Assembly: GCA_035293805.1 (NCBI GenBank) | Contig: DATGMD010000027.1 | Span: 1 to 45,540, forward strand | DNA from: JAJPHF01 sp035293805 | Lineage (GTDB): Bacteria; Chloroflexota; UBA6077; JAJPHF01 | Direction: 5' to 3' | DNA length: 45,540 nt | Shown: in pieces, positions 30,914-38,515 of the stretch | Layout of the letters: each line of letters opens with the position of its first letter | Numbering within the stretch: position 1 is the first letter of the stretch | Made by a program: the position numbers and the translations under genes | The notes under the pieces: model-generated | The model's database searches: none | Seen by the model: only the letters and a program-made list of their open reading frames with translations | What the model was told of the DNA's origin: nothing

Positions 30914-32078
30914 AATAGCTCCGCGGCATCCCCAGCACGTGCTGGCCGATGTAGGCGAGCACGAGATTGTTCGAGACGGGCGCCACGGTAAGCAGGCGCG
31001 TCTCGCGGAACTTGCGCTCCACGTCGTACTCGGCCGCGAAGCCGTAGCCGCCATGCGTGTCGAGGCAGGCATTGGCCGCCTCCCAGGCCGCCTCGGAGGC
31101 GAGCAGCTTCGCCAGGTTCGCCTCGGCGCCGCAGCGCTCGCCGCGGTCGTACAACGAGGCCGCCTGGTAGCGTACGAGGTCGGCCGCCTCGACGTGGCCG
31201 TAGGCGCGGGCGATCGGGAACTGCACGCCCTGGTTGGCGCCGATCGGCCGGCCGAACACCTCGCGCTCGCTAGCGTACTTCCGCGCGCGATCGACGAACC
31301 AGCGGCCGTCGCCGATCGCCTCGGCCGCGACGAGAATGCGCTCGGCGTTCCAGCCGTCGATGATGTAGCGGAAGCCCATTCCCTCCTCGCCGATGCGGTT
31401 CTCGACGGGGATCTCCAGGTTGTCGATGAACAGCTCCGTCGAGTGGTGGTTCAGCATCAGCTCCAGCGGCCGCACGTCGATGCTGCCCTGCGCCCGCGCG
31501 TCGCGCAGGTCGACGATGAACACCGACAGCCCGCGCGTCTTGTCCTGCAGCTCGTCGTAGGGGGTGGTGCGGGCGAGCAGGAGCATGAGGTCGGACTGGA
31601 GCACGCGCGAGATGAAGACCTTCTGGCCGTTCACGACGTAGTGGTCGCCCTTGCGGACGGCCGTCGTCTGGAGGCGCGTCGTCTCGGAGCCGGCGTTCGG
31701 CTCGGTGACGGCGAACGCCTGCAAGCGCAGCTCGCCGTTGGCGACCTGGGGCAGGTAGCACTGCTTCTGCTCGGGGCTGCCGTGGCGCAGCAGTGTGCCC
31801 ATCGTGTACATCTGCGCGTGGCAGGCGGCGGCGAAGCCCCCGGAGCGGTTGATCTCTTCGAGGATGATGCTGGCCTCGGTGATGCCGAGCCCGGCGCCGC
31901 CGTACTCCTCGGGGATCAGCACCGCGAGCCAGCCGGCGTCGGTCAGCGCCTTCACAAACTCGTCGGGGTAGCCGTCGGTGCGGTCCAGCTCGCGCCAGTA
32001 CTGATCGGGGAACTGGCGGCAGATCTCGCGGACGGCCTGCTGGATGGCGCGCTGCTCGTCGGTCAGGCGGAAGTCCAT
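30912..32078 (-). CDS. Acyl-CoA dehydrogenase
   Basis: A 388-residue flavoprotein. LTDEQRAIQQAVREIC is the N-terminal helix; FAVTEPNAGSETTRLQTTA binds FAD and substrate; IGANQGVQFPIARAY, then DTHGGYGFAAEYDVERKFRETR at the C-terminus. The Glu in the AAEY segment lies at the short-chain-type catalytic position. It removes hydrogens from an acyl-CoA and passes electrons to ETF, neither ETF subunit being nearby. AAGGAG precedes the ATG. Chain-length or substrate specificity is not predictable. It is the last host gene before the prophage terminator. Confidence 0.93.
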   Translation of the reverse strand: MDFRLTDEQRAIQQAVREICRQFPDQYWRELDRTDGYPDEFVKALTDAGWLAVLIPEEYGGAGLGITEASIILEEINRSGGFAAACHAQMYTMGTLLRHGSPEQKQCYLPQVANGELRLQAFAVTEPNAGSETTRLQTTAVRKGDHYVVNGQKVFISRVLQSDLMLLLARTTPYDELQDKTRGLSVFIVDLRDARAQGSIDVRPLELMLNHHSTELFIDNLEIPVENRIGEEGMGFRYIIDGWNAERILVAAEAIGDGRWFVDRARKYASEREVFGRPIGANQGVQFPIARAYGHVEAADLVRYQAASLYDRGERCGAEANLAKLLASEAAWEAANACLDTHGGYGFAAEYDVERKFRETRLLTVAPVSNNLVLAYIGQHVLGMPRSY

Positions 32079-32152
32079 GCCGGTGCTCCTTCGTGGGCTA
32101 CGCTATTCTACGGCGCCGCCCGCCCGGGTGCCCATCCCGTGTCCCGGTGCGC

Positions 32153-32192
32153 AAAAACGCCCGGGGCGCCCTCCTGCGAAGGGCCCCGGGCG
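32153..32192 (-). terminator. Rho-independent terminator of the prophage late operon
   Basis: Read on the minus strand, CGCCCGGGGC (32192-32183) pairs with GCCCCGGGCG (32167-32158), and a T5 run follows directly (32157-32153). The stem lies 37 bases past the stop of the last phage gene. This is the best classical terminator in the window. Confidence 0.8.
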
Positions 32193-32228
32193 CATGGAAT
32201 TTTACCGGACGTGGCGGTCAAATGGCGG

Positions 32229-32741
32229 TCAGCTCTGGCGGACGTGCAGCCGTGCCCAGGCCCGCATCTCCTCGAACCAGCAGCGGAACGCGTCGGCCCA
32301 CTCGTCGCTCCGGAATAGCGTGACGCAGTTGGCCTGCAGCCACCCGCTCTCGCTGAAGTTCACGGAGCCGGTCCAGCAGTGCGCGGGGCCGCCGGCGGGA
32401 TCGCGCACGACCATGATCTTCGAGTGCATGATCTGGCTGCTCCGCTTCGAGCGCGGCCCGGCCGTGGCGAACGTCACGTCGCCGCGGGGGAGCTGCAGCC
32501 CCTGGAGCGCCGCGCGCTCGCTGCGCCCGCCGGCCTGCGTGAGATCGAGGAGGCAATGGATCGCCACGCCCGCGCGATCGGCGGCGTCCAGCTCGGCGAT
32601 GAGCTGGGCATCGGTGAAGCCGTAGGCGGCGATCCACGTCTCGCCCGGGTTGTGCAGGAGCGCCAGGAAGTCCTGATGCGCCTGCGGCCCGTCGCCCGGC
32701 AGCAGGTAGGTGGTCAGGTCGACCTTACTGAGCTGGAGCAC
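32229..32741 (-). CDS. Phospholipase D-like (single HKD) protein at the end of the prophage
   Basis: A 170-residue protein with one HKD-type motif: His106, Lys108 in MHSKIMVVRD and, one residue later than canonical, Asp114; the paired GSVNFSESG follows at 125-133. Single-motif members such as the nuclease Nuc dimerise to form the active site. No signal peptide is visible. Its last position in the late operon after the lysis genes is where phages carry accessory cargo. It could be a nuclease or a phosphodiesterase. The start overlaps the 2-TM gene stop by 17 bases. Confidence 0.75.
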   Translation of the reverse strand: MLQLSKVDLTTYLLPGDGPQAHQDFLALLHNPGETWIAAYGFTDAQLIAELDAADRAGVAIHCLLDLTQAGGRSERAALQGLQLPRGDVTFATAGPRSKRSSQIMHSKIMVVRDPAGGPAHCWTGSVNFSESGWLQANCVTLFRSDEWADAFRCWFEEMRAWARLHVRQS

Positions 32742-33000
32742 TCGGGCCTCCCGGGCGAGGATCCTGGCGGGCCGCGGCCCACGGGGTCATCTGGACGCCG
32801 GCCGCCGGCGCGGAGGGATCCGCGCGCCGCGGCTGGACGCCCGGCAGCCAGGCGCCGACGAGGCCGCCGATGAGGCCGACCGCCGCGGCGGCGTCGAGCT
32901 TGCCCGCCCACAGGGCGGCGCCGGCCAGCGCCACGACGGCGAGCGTGATGCCGAAGCGCATCCAGAGCAGCGCCAGCTCGTAGTCAGGGGAACGGGACAT
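32725..33000 (-). CDS. Two-TM small membrane protein, candidate holin
   Basis: A 91-residue protein. Two hydrophobic segments, MRFGITLAVVALAGAALWAG and AAAVGLIGGLVGAWLPG, are followed by a Pro/Ala/Arg-rich tail. AGGAGAG precedes the ATG. Small size, two helices and position immediately after the endolysin fit a holin or phage membrane protein. The class cannot be settled from sequence. Confidence 0.6.
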   Translation of the reverse strand: MSRSPDYELALLWMRFGITLAVVALAGAALWAGKLDAAAAVGLIGGLVGAWLPGVQPRRADPSAPAAGVQMTPWAAARQDPRPGGPSAPAQ

Positions 33001-33083
33001 GAGGGACTCTCCTAGAGCGCGCGGCCCCGGCCGCCGCGGGGGAGAGCAGTCCCGCGACGGCCAGGGCCTCTCGGCGCGTGGGC

Positions 33084-33123
33084 TTCCTGTTTTGGGCGCT
33101 CTTATGAGGCGCCGAAGCAGGAA
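33084..33123. other. Nested hairpin between endolysin and 2-TM genes
   Basis: TTCCTG (33084-33089) pairs with CAGGAA (33118-33123), and inside it GGCGC (33095-33099) pairs with GCGCC (33109-33113). The structure begins 10 bases beyond the endolysin stop on the minus strand. It may stabilise the endolysin message or attenuate downstream expression. Confidence 0.4.
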
Positions 33124-33132
33124 CCGCGGCCG

Positions 33133-34197
33133 TTAGCTCGCGTTGCGGCGCATGGTGGCGAGGACCGCGTGAAAGCCGTCCAGGTCGTTGGCCGCCCAGC
33201 AGCGCTCCAGCTCGTCGGCCCAGCCGCCAATCTCCGTCTGCAGCGCGCCGCCCCACTCGCGCTCTTGGGCGAGTTCGGCGGCGAGGTCCGCGCCATCTGG
33301 CGTTTCGGGCTTATGACATAGCTCGGAAACGCCGAGCTGCCGCGGCCGCCGCGCCTCGAAGAGCTTCTCCTGCCAGTAGGCCGTGCTGATGTCGGTCTCG
33401 CCGACGGCGCTGCCCGCGCGCTCGTGGCAATCCCACATGCGCTGCGTGCCGGCGCCGAGCGAGATCCCGACGTGCGTGGCGACGTGCCCGTCGCCGACGG
33501 CGCTCCGCTCGCTGGTCGCGTAGGTGTGCTCGAAGAACAGGAGGTCGCCGGGCTGCACGCTATCCCAGTCCACCGGGTCGCAGGCGGCACGGATCTGCTC
33601 GGCCGTGCGGACTCCCGCAGGAAACTCAGCGCCCGCGGTGTCGAAGACCTGCAGGACGTAGAGGCTGCAATCGAGCGTCATCACGCCATCGGGCGGCGGG
33701 TCGAGCCGGTAGGTAAAGCGCTGCCAGCTCGGCCACGCCGCGACATCGGCTACCCGGGCGCGCAGAGGATCCATCGGGAGCGCCTCCTCGGTGAGCGCGC
33801 GATATTCCGCGCGGAATCGCGCGGCGGCCGCGCTGTGCCGGTCGGGGTAGCCCGCCGGCCGCTCGGCGTGCAGGTAGGCGTAGACCGCCGCCTCCTCGCC
33901 GGCCAGGCCCTCGCTTTGCGCCAGCTCGTAGCCGCGGCGGTAGTAGGGCAGCATGGTCCGCGTGGCGACGGTGAAGTCCTGGCGCTGCGCCACCGACAGG
34001 CCGGCGCCGCGGCCCTGGTCGTGGAGCTGGAAGATGCCGATACTGTGGCCGCCGTCGCCGACGGCGAGCGGGTCCACGCCGCCATCCGGCGCCGGGGCCT
34101 CCGTGCGCGCGCCGGCGACCATGATGGTGTCCACGGGCGCGACGGCCCCCACGTCCCGGACGATGGCGTAGAGCGCCGCAAGCGCGAGGCTGGCCAT
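33133..34197 (-). CDS. Two-domain endolysin: transglycosylase-like plus NlpC/P60-like
   Basis: A 354-residue phage lysis protein. The N-terminal domain (about 20-130) carries AVGDGGHSIGIFQLH, the conserved end of the lytic transglycosylase motif, with Glu33 as the likely catalytic acid. The C-terminal domain (about 150-280) has Cys177 in MTLDCSLYVLQVF, QPGDLLFF and His242 in ATHVGIS, the Cys/His pair of NlpC/P60 peptidases. The last 75 residues look helical. It would cut both glycan and stem peptide of the host wall. No signal peptide. The start lies two bases from the XhlA-like stop. Confidence 0.78.
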   Translation of the reverse strand: MASLALAALYAIVRDVGAVAPVDTIMVAGARTEAPAPDGGVDPLAVGDGGHSIGIFQLHDQGRGAGLSVAQRQDFTVATRTMLPYYRRGYELAQSEGLAGEEAAVYAYLHAERPAGYPDRHSAAAARFRAEYRALTEEALPMDPLRARVADVAAWPSWQRFTYRLDPPPDGVMTLDCSLYVLQVFDTAGAEFPAGVRTAEQIRAACDPVDWDSVQPGDLLFFEHTYATSERSAVGDGHVATHVGISLGAGTQRMWDCHERAGSAVGETDISTAYWQEKLFEARRPRQLGVSELCHKPETPDGADLAAELAQEREWGGALQTEIGGWADELERCWAANDLDGFHAVLATMRRNAS

Positions 34198-34199
34198 CG

Positions 34200-34442
34200 T
34201 CAGCCCCCCGGCCGCGCGTGCAGCAGCCAGGCGGCGATGGCGCCCATGATGGGGCCGCCCACGAGCGCGAGCGGCGCGAGGATCGCCTTCACCTGCGTGC
34301 GGAACGCCTTCAGGCTCTCGACGTCGGTGCGCTGCGCCTGCAGGTCCTCGTCGAGGCGCGCGAGGTGCGTGTGGATCTCGCCCACCATCAGGTAGGTGGC
34401 GATCGCGTATTCGCGGGTCGTGCGGGGCTCGGGCGCGTGCAT
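34200..34442 (-). CDS. XhlA-like small phage protein (amphipathic helix plus one TM)
   Basis: An 80-residue protein. Residues 15-50 form a heptad-like helix (VGEIHTHLARLDEDLQAQ), then one hydrophobic segment (APLALVGGPIMGAIAAWLL) ends the chain. This is the layout of haemolysin XhlA-type proteins that act with holin and endolysin in Gram-positive prophages. Similarity is of architecture, not of clear sequence. Overlap spacing with the endolysin is two bases. Confidence 0.6.
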   Translation of the reverse strand: MHAPEPRTTREYAIATYLMVGEIHTHLARLDEDLQAQRTDVESLKAFRTQVKAILAPLALVGGPIMGAIAAWLLHARPGG

Positions 34443-34477
34443 GGCGGGGATCCTTCGGGCCGGCGGAGCGGCGGGAG

Positions 34478-34894
34478 TTAGCTGGGCTGGGCGCGGCGGG
34501 CGAGGACTGCGAGCGCCTTGAGGAAGCGGAGCTGGTTGCCGAGGATGAGGGCCACGGCGTTCGTGCGCTGGGCGGCGGTGAGCGTGTCCCAGGTGGCGGC
34601 CTGCAGCACGTTGATCGCCTGCTGGGTCTGCGTGCCCGCCGCCACGATGACCGCCAGATAGCCGCTCAGGTCCGCGTGGTCCTGCTGCGCCTGCTGCTCG
34701 GCCGCGCTGAGCTGCGTGGGATCGTGCGCCGCGACGAGGCTGTCGAGCGTCGCCAGGTTCACGTCGTCGGCGACCTCGAGGATACAGTCCGCCTCCCGCA
34801 CCCAGGCGTTGGTCGGGGTGATGCCCGCCGCACCGAGCTGCTCCCAGAGCCGCCCGACGTTGATCGCTTTGGCGTAGGTGCGTCGCTGGGCCAT
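34478..34894 (-). CDS. Phage protein of unknown function (after the fibre genes)
   Basis: A 138-residue protein. It opens MAQRRTYAKAINVGRLWEQL and continues with VREADCILEVADDVNLATLD, then a Gln/Ala-rich helical region and a basic end. I do not recognise it. It overlaps the fibre gene stop by one base (TAATG). Possible roles are a tail-fibre assembly or tail-tip protein, from position only. Confidence 0.65.
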   Translation of the reverse strand: MAQRRTYAKAINVGRLWEQLGAAGITPTNAWVREADCILEVADDVNLATLDSLVAAHDPTQLSAAEQQAQQDHADLSGYLAVIVAAGTQTQQAINVLQAATWDTLTAAQRTNAVALILGNQLRFLKALAVLARRAQPS

Positions 34895-35895
34895 TAGCGC
34901 CTCCGCAGCAGCGACAGCCAGAACTCCGGCGACTCGCTCGGCGCCAGAATCACGTTCAGCGTCGCGCCGCTGTTCTGGTAGACCTCGACCTCGACGTAGT
35001 CGCCCGCGGCCAGGTCGTAGGTCGTCGTCGGCGCGCAGTAGGTGTAGTAGCCGTTGACGGCGTTCTTCGAGTCCTCGCCGATGTAGGCGGCGTTGTTGAG
35101 CTTGAGGGCGGCGAGGCGGAAGCCCACCGTGCTCGTGTTGTCGAAGCCGATGCAGGCGCCAATGGCGTAGCGACCCGCCACGGGGGCGACGAGGCGCGAA
35201 TTGTTCGTGACGGTGCTGTGCATGGTCGCATCGTCTTTGTAGCGGTCGCCGTCGAAGTCCAGGATGGTGCGCGTCGCGGGGGTGAGCGGCTTCGCGCCCG
35301 TCCGCGTGACGTGGGCCGTGAGCCGCGGGCGGAAGGCGATAGCGCCCGCGGCCGTCGCCTCCAGGCCGTCGCCGACCGTCAGCCCGCTCACCGTATGGCC
35401 GGTGAGCAGGTCGTGCAGGCGCGGGATGGCGTTCGGGCGCTCGTCCGTGATCTTGTCGGCCGCGATCGTGACGGCCCCAGCCTCGACGCGCACCTGCGCG
35501 AGCGGCAGCCAGTACCGCGTGCCGACCGTCTGGAAGGTCAGCGCGGGCGGCGCGGGGCTGGGGTCCGCCGAGCCGGTGAGGTACGCGAGGGCCGCGGTGT
35601 TGGCGCCCCAATCGACGTCCAGGACCACGCGGTCGATGCGCGGGTTGGTCGGATTCGCCGCGGCAATGGGGCCGAGGGTCACCTCGGCGTCGTTGAGGTA
35701 GAAGCAGCCGCCGACCCACGCCTTGCCCGTGCGGATCTTGACCTGCATCCCGGTGCTATCGGCGTAGACCTGCAGGCCGTTCAGCTCGTCGAGGAGCACG
35801 CCGGCGCCGAGCCAGTGGCGGGCCATCAGCGCCCAGTCGGACTCCAGGACGCTGGAGCCCGCGCCGGCGTCGAAGGGGAAGGCGCGTTGCGTCAC
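34894..35895 (-). CDS. Tail fibre / receptor-binding protein with C1q-like tip
   Basis: A 333-residue protein. The N-terminal 155 residues (AFPFDAGAGSSV, then ADSTGMQVKIRTGKAWVGG, then RIDRVVLDVDWGANTAAL) resemble the start of the next fibre protein and form the shared baseplate anchor. A C-terminal domain from about 205 has beta-strand features like those of C1q/TNF jelly rolls (RYAIGACIGFDNTSTVGFRL and YDLAAGDYVEVEVYQNSGA). The start is the GTG at 35895; the SD AAGGAG overlaps the first GTG (35901), so that earlier codon is unlikely. Its tip probably binds a surface receptor (inference). Confidence 0.75.
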   Translation of the reverse strand: MTQRAFPFDAGAGSSVLESDWALMARHWLGAGVLLDELNGLQVYADSTGMQVKIRTGKAWVGGCFYLNDAEVTLGPIAAANPTNPRIDRVVLDVDWGANTAALAYLTGSADPSPAPPALTFQTVGTRYWLPLAQVRVEAGAVTIAADKITDERPNAIPRLHDLLTGHTVSGLTVGDGLEATAAGAIAFRPRLTAHVTRTGAKPLTPATRTILDFDGDRYKDDATMHSTVTNNSRLVAPVAGRYAIGACIGFDNTSTVGFRLAALKLNNAAYIGEDSKNAVNGYYTYCAPTTTYDLAAGDYVEVEVYQNSGATLNVILAPSESPEFWLSLLRRR

Positions 35896-35900
35896 GGTCA

Positions 35901-35922
35901 CTCCTTGTGCGGGCCCGGGGCG
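35901..35922 (-). repeat. 22-bp leader repeat, copy 1 (upstream of the fibre gene)
   Basis: An identical 22-bp segment occurs here and at 43099-43120. It includes the AAGGAG ribosome site and a GGGCCC dyad. Both copies are immediately upstream of phage gene starts. Confidence 0.75.
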
Positions 35923-35929
35923 AGGGCGC

Positions 35930-37378
35930 TTAGAACTTGATGATCTTGAGGGCCCCCCACCAGGGCGGCATGTTGTTGTGGGCGAGGCCAGTGCCGGTGC
36001 CGCCCGTCAGGCCGCTGATGGTGACCGAGTGCTGGTGGTTGTCGGTCTGGGTGCCCGACGTGAACGACGCGATATCCAGGGTGTGGCTATGGCTCGCCCC
36101 GCCCGTATCGGTGGCGTGGGCGCCGATCGTGAGCGAGTGCGTGTGCCCCGACGTGTTGCCGCCGACGGCATGGCTATGGTCGATGTTCGTGGCGCCGCTG
36201 GTGCCGCCTACCGCGAACGTGTGCGTGTGCGCGGATTCGGCGTCCGTGGTGACCGTGCCGGGCGCGGCGTTGTCCTGGTTGGTCGCCACGCGGGCGGTGC
36301 CGAGGCTGGCGTTCAGGTTCGCCGGGAACGAGTGCTGGTGGGGGGTGCCGCCGCCCGTGGTCCCGCCGTAGGTGCCCGCGCCGTGGCTGTGGCTGCCGCC
36401 GCCGGTGCCCGTCGTCCCGTGCGAGTGGCCCGCCGACTCCCCGTCCGTCGTCACGGTCTGCGCGCCGATGCCGTGGCTATGGTCCGCGCCCCCCGCGCCG
36501 GTCGTCGCGGCGGGCGGATCGACGGCGTGCGCGTGCGTGGCGCTCTCGCGATCCGAGACGGCGCTCAGATTGACCGTGTGCTGGTGCGTCGGGATCTCGT
36601 CCACCGTGATCAGGTGCGTGGCCTCGCCGCCGGTGGTGCCCGCGGCGGTGGCGGCCAGCACCCGGCCCGCCGCGGGGCCGCCCAGGTTGTCCAGGCCGAT
36701 CGTGCCGCGGCCACGGCAGTCGGGCACGTTGAAGGTCGTCGCGCCGTCGCCCGCGCCGTGGATGACGCCGATCGCCGCGAAGAGGTCCGCGTAGGTGACC
36801 CGGCTCACGGCCTGGCCATAGCACAGCAGGTTGCCGCGCGGCACCGTCCCGCCCGCGAAGTCGCGCACGATGCCGGGCGCGCAGAGGTCGTTCAGGATCG
36901 GAATGCGGCGCTCGTCGGTGACGTCGCCGGCGCCGATGATGGTGGCGCCGGCGCGGACCCGCACCTGCGCCAGCGGCAGGTCGAGGAGCTGCCCCGGGGC
37001 GAGCGCGAGCTGGGGCGGCGTGGGGCTCGCGGCGGGGGCGCCGCCGAGCACGGTGAGCTGGCCGGTATTGGCGTTCCAGTCGATGCGGACGACCACCCGG
37101 TCGATCCGGTCGAGCGTCGGGTGGGCCGCGGCGAAGGGGCCGAGCGTGAACTGCGTGTCGTTCTCGTAGAACGCGCCCGCCCCCCAGGCCTGGCCGGGCC
37201 GCACCTTCACCTGCAGCCCGGTGCTGTCGGCGAAGACGCCCAGCTCGCCGCTCACCGGGCCGCCGCCGGAGTCCTGGACGACGCCGTCGAGCGCCCAGAC
37301 GCGGGCCATCTTGTACCACTGGTTCTCGGTGACGTTGGCGCCCGCGCCCGCGTCGAAGGGGTAACAGGTCTGCGCCAT
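35930..37378 (-). CDS. Tail fibre with collar domain and 11 HxH motifs
   Basis: A 482-residue protein. The N-terminal 155 residues share the anchor of the neighbouring fibre. A phage tail collar domain follows at about 178-225 (VPRGNLLCYGQAVSRVTYADLF and FNVPDCRGRG). From about 265 to 450 come 11 His-x-His pairs (THQH, DHSH, GHSH, HTHT, NHQH and similar) spaced in Gly/Thr-rich segments. In T4-type fibre tips such pairs bind iron in a trimer; the same is inferred here. The end AHNNMPPWWGALKIIKF is the usual collar-fibre C-terminus. The start overlaps the previous stop (TAATG). Confidence 0.85.
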   Translation of the reverse strand: MAQTCYPFDAGAGANVTENQWYKMARVWALDGVVQDSGGGPVSGELGVFADSTGLQVKVRPGQAWGAGAFYENDTQFTLGPFAAAHPTLDRIDRVVVRIDWNANTGQLTVLGGAPAASPTPPQLALAPGQLLDLPLAQVRVRAGATIIGAGDVTDERRIPILNDLCAPGIVRDFAGGTVPRGNLLCYGQAVSRVTYADLFAAIGVIHGAGDGATTFNVPDCRGRGTIGLDNLGGPAAGRVLAATAAGTTGGEATHLITVDEIPTHQHTVNLSAVSDRESATHAHAVDPPAATTGAGGADHSHGIGAQTVTTDGESAGHSHGTTGTGGGSHSHGAGTYGGTTGGGTPHQHSFPANLNASLGTARVATNQDNAAPGTVTTDAESAHTHTFAVGGTSGATNIDHSHAVGGNTSGHTHSLTIGAHATDTGGASHSHTLDIASFTSGTQTDNHQHSVTISGLTGGTGTGLAHNNMPPWWGALKIIKF

Positions 37379-38514
37379 TACTGTCGCTCCAGGTGACTGA
37401 TGCGGCCGCGGAGGTCGCGGAGCGCGCGGAAGAGGAGGGGCACCACACTATTGGCCAGACTCGGGGTGCCGATGGTTGGCACGATCTGCTCGGCCTGGTC
37501 GCCGCGGAGGGTGAGCTGCACCTCGCGCACGACGTCCGTGAACGCGACGCCGTCCACCATGACGGTCACGACGTCGCCGAGCTGGTAGTCGACGCCGAAG
37601 GCCAGGCTCGCCGTGTCGATCGGCGTCAGGCGCAGTTCGGTGCGCTGGGCCTGCTGCGCGAGCGTCTGCCCGATGGCCTGGTCCAGCTCGGCCGCGTTCG
37701 CCGTGTCGCGCTGGTCGAGGAAGACCTCCCGCCGGCGGTAGGTGGTGATGCTGGCGGCGTCGCCGCGCTCCGCGAAGGTGCGGCTGGTGCCGGTGCCCGA
37801 GCCGCCGGCGATCACGTAGTTCGCCGTCGCGGCCGCGCGGGTGTAGCCGAAGCTCTGCAGGGTGCCCAGCTCGCGGCTGAACAGCGCCGACGTCGAGCGG
37901 TCCGTCGGCACGTAGCACTCGAACTCCAGCGGGAAGCCGACGGCGGTCACTTGCTGCCGGATGCGAAAGCCCAGCCCGCCCGAGAGAGCGAGGCCCTGGA
38001 GCAGCTCGAGGAGGGTCTGGAAGCGGGCGCGCCCGGTCACCGGGGCGCCCCGCCCGAGATCGGCGGCGAGGCTCAGCGCGGGCTCCTGGCGCGCTGGGGC
38101 GGCCGCGCCGCCGACGTTCGCGTCGACGTACTGCCGCAGCACCGTCTCGCAGACGCCCGTGCGCACGTCATAGTCCTGCGCCGTGTACGGCGGGCCGCTC
38201 GGGACCGGATACGCCAGCCGGTGCGCGAGCAGGCTCACGTCGTCGACGCCGGTGGCCGTGAGCATGTCGCCCTGCACGCTCCACTCGCGGTCGAGCTGCT
38301 CGACGGGGCCGCTCAGCAGCGTCAGGCCGTCGCGCAAGACGATGAGCCCGCCGCCCTCGACCAGGAGCTGCGCCGGGCGGCTCGTGGCCGGCAGGCGCAG
38401 GCTCCAGGTGCCCACGGCATTGAACCGCGGGATGGCCTGCAGCTCGGCAAAGTCGTCGACCTCGGCGACGGGGATGCGCCCGGGGTCGCGCACCAGGAGG
38501 CGGTATTGCGGCAC
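37378..38514 (-). CDS. Tail protein, Gp37-like family
   Basis: A 378-residue phage structural protein with the Siphovirus ReqiPepy6 Gp37-like pattern: YRLLVRDPGRIPVAEVDDF at the start, GTWSLRLPAT, the GVDDVSLLAHRLAYP segment and a C-terminal YQLGDVVTVMVDG. The family is a tail-associated or baseplate-hub-type component. The start is a GTG at 38514, one base after the distal tail stop. Placed downstream of the distal tail protein, as in Gram-positive siphophages. Mechanistic role not known. Confidence 0.78.
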   Translation of the reverse strand: MPQYRLLVRDPGRIPVAEVDDFAELQAIPRFNAVGTWSLRLPATSRPAQLLVEGGGLIVLRDGLTLLSGPVEQLDREWSVQGDMLTATGVDDVSLLAHRLAYPVPSGPPYTAQDYDVRTGVCETVLRQYVDANVGGAAAPARQEPALSLAADLGRGAPVTGRARFQTLLELLQGLALSGGLGFRIRQQVTAVGFPLEFECYVPTDRSTSALFSRELGTLQSFGYTRAAATANYVIAGGSGTGTSRTFAERGDAASITTYRRREVFLDQRDTANAAELDQAIGQTLAQQAQRTELRLTPIDTASLAFGVDYQLGDVVTVMVDGVAFTDVVREVQLTLRGDQAEQIVPTIGTPSLANSVVPLLFRALRDLRGRISHLERQ

Positions 38515-38515
38515 G

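Noticed and set aside
36040..36600. Repetitive DNA in the fibre gene that might look like a CRISPR array
   Set aside because: The repeats are short and irregular, stay in frame and encode HxH motifs; there are no constant repeats with unique spacers.
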